Source: Rhizobium sp. 18065
GTDB taxonomy: Bacteria > Pseudomonadota > Alphaproteobacteria > Rhizobiales > Rhizobiaceae
NCBI RefSeq assembly: GCF_902706095.1
Contig: NZ_CACSJP010000002.1
Coordinates: forward strand, 310,001 to 374,000
Direction of reading: 5' to 3'
DNA length: 64,000 nucleotides
The position numbers and the translations under genes were made by a program. Each line of letters begins with the position of its first letter. Within the stretch, counting starts at the first letter, position 1. The notes under the pieces were generated by a model. That model worked only from the letters and a program-made list of their open reading frames with translations, ran no database searches and had not been told where the DNA came from. Positions 63,676-64,000 of this stretch are shown piece by piece.

Positions 63676-64000
63676 CTACTTGTTGCGCGCTTGCGCCGCT
63701 CTGATTTGTACCAGCGTATCAAGGTTCTGGTTAACCCGGCAGTAGAATTCTTCGTCAATGAATGGCCGGAGCATGAAATCGTTTCCGCCAACCTTGAGGA
63801 AACGTGCCGAGAGCAGGCGGTTGTTGGACGACGAGACGCCGATGATCCGCAATTCGTGACTACCCCGAACGGAACGGATGCGCCGCGTCAGTTCGAAACC
63901 ATCAATGTCGGGCATGTTGTAGTCGGTGACAACGAGGCCGATATCAGGATTGGACTTCAGAATCTCGATCGCCTTGGCACCGCTATCTGCAAGACTGACA
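63676..64000 (-). CDS. Response regulator REC domain, partial (5' end outside window)
   Basis: The frame is open to the window edge, so the start is missing. The visible 107 codons hold the second half of a REC domain: VVTDYNMPDIDGFELTRRIR (acceptor Asp), GVSSSNNRLL and MLRPFIDEEF, in which Arg again replaces the conserved Lys. No output domain follows; the protein ends soon after. It resembles REC2 of the downstream PleD-like protein, suggesting tandem duplication, and is probably a DivK-like single-domain regulator. Confidence 0.85.
   Translation of the reverse strand, partial: VSLADSGAKAIEILKSNPDIGLVVTDYNMPDIDGFELTRRIRSVRGSHELRIIGVSSSNNRLLSARFLKVGGNDFMLRPFIDEEFYCRVNQNLDTLVQIRAAQARNK

Overview
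The window is ordinary chromosomal DNA of an alphaproteobacterium, most likely a member of the Rhizobiaceae (Rhizobium/Agrobacterium/Sinorhizobium relatives). Support comes from gene content: a Dme-type malic enzyme fused to a phosphotransacetylase-like domain, a class II DAHP synthase, a BluB with a cobalamin riboswitch, CobT/CobS, Usg, DUF2865 and DUF1289 proteins, a PdhS/DivJ-type histidine kinase, CtrA-type TTAA-N7-TTAA boxes and GANTC clusters. Coding density is high and codons are GC-rich. I saw no rRNA, tRNA, CRISPR array, insertion sequence, integrase or att site. The window opens inside one gene (a coiled-coil protein) and closes inside another (a response regulator).

Layout. 1-7.5 kb: the end of a large repeat-rich coiled-coil protein, a four-gene Mla/MCE phospholipid transport operon (permease, ATPase, MCE protein, lipoprotein, all minus strand) and a metallophosphoesterase. 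7.6-11.6 kb: malic enzyme followed by a LuxR/LuxI pair with a lux-box-like dyad. 11.7-18.5 kb: a DUF2865 protein, riboswitch-controlled bluB, a TolB-like beta-propeller protein, NAD synthetase and an LTA-synthase-like membrane phosphotransferase. 18.6-29 kb: an unknown winged-helix-like protein, a GFA-family protein, DAHP synthase, a hydrolase, a tiny membrane protein, glutathione reductase, a DUF2059 protein, rpiA, gph and an L,D-transpeptidase. 29.4-34.2 kb: class II fumarase, an orphan ribbon-helix-helix protein, class I fumarase and a diguanylate cyclase. 34.2-43 kb: a PPOX-like protein, a hydrolase/MarR divergent pair, a DUF971 protein, moaA, a chemotaxis receptor, an EamA transporter and mobA-mobB. 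43-50.4 kb: a large OmpA-family protein, an amino-acid ABC importer without a local ATPase, usg, a DUF2270 protein and a methyltransferase. 50.5-55.6 kb: an unrecognised membrane protein of atypical composition, a 3-hydroxyisobutyrate-dehydrogenase-like enzyme, an AlkD-like protein, an Lrp regulator, a uracil-DNA glycosylase-like protein and a nuclease. 55.6-64 kb: a histidine kinase, dgkA, cobT, cobS, a DUF1289 protein, a retropepsin-like protease, an ABC-2 exporter and two response regulators.

How the genes connect. Envelope maintenance is a strong theme: the Mla operon, LTA-synthase-like protein, L,D-transpeptidase, OmpA protein and DgkA. Cofactor work is the second: bluB, cobT and cobS make and attach the lower ligand of B12; moaA, mobA and mobB make molybdenum cofactor; nadE makes NAD. 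Malate/fumarate metabolism is represented by the malic enzyme and two unrelated fumarases. Regulation includes quorum sensing, two GGDEF proteins, a cell-cycle-type kinase and candidate CtrA and CcrM sites. The least explained items are the 50.5-52.1 kb membrane protein, the LuxR with a divergent ligand pocket, and the two response regulators whose receiver domains carry Arg in place of the conserved Lys.
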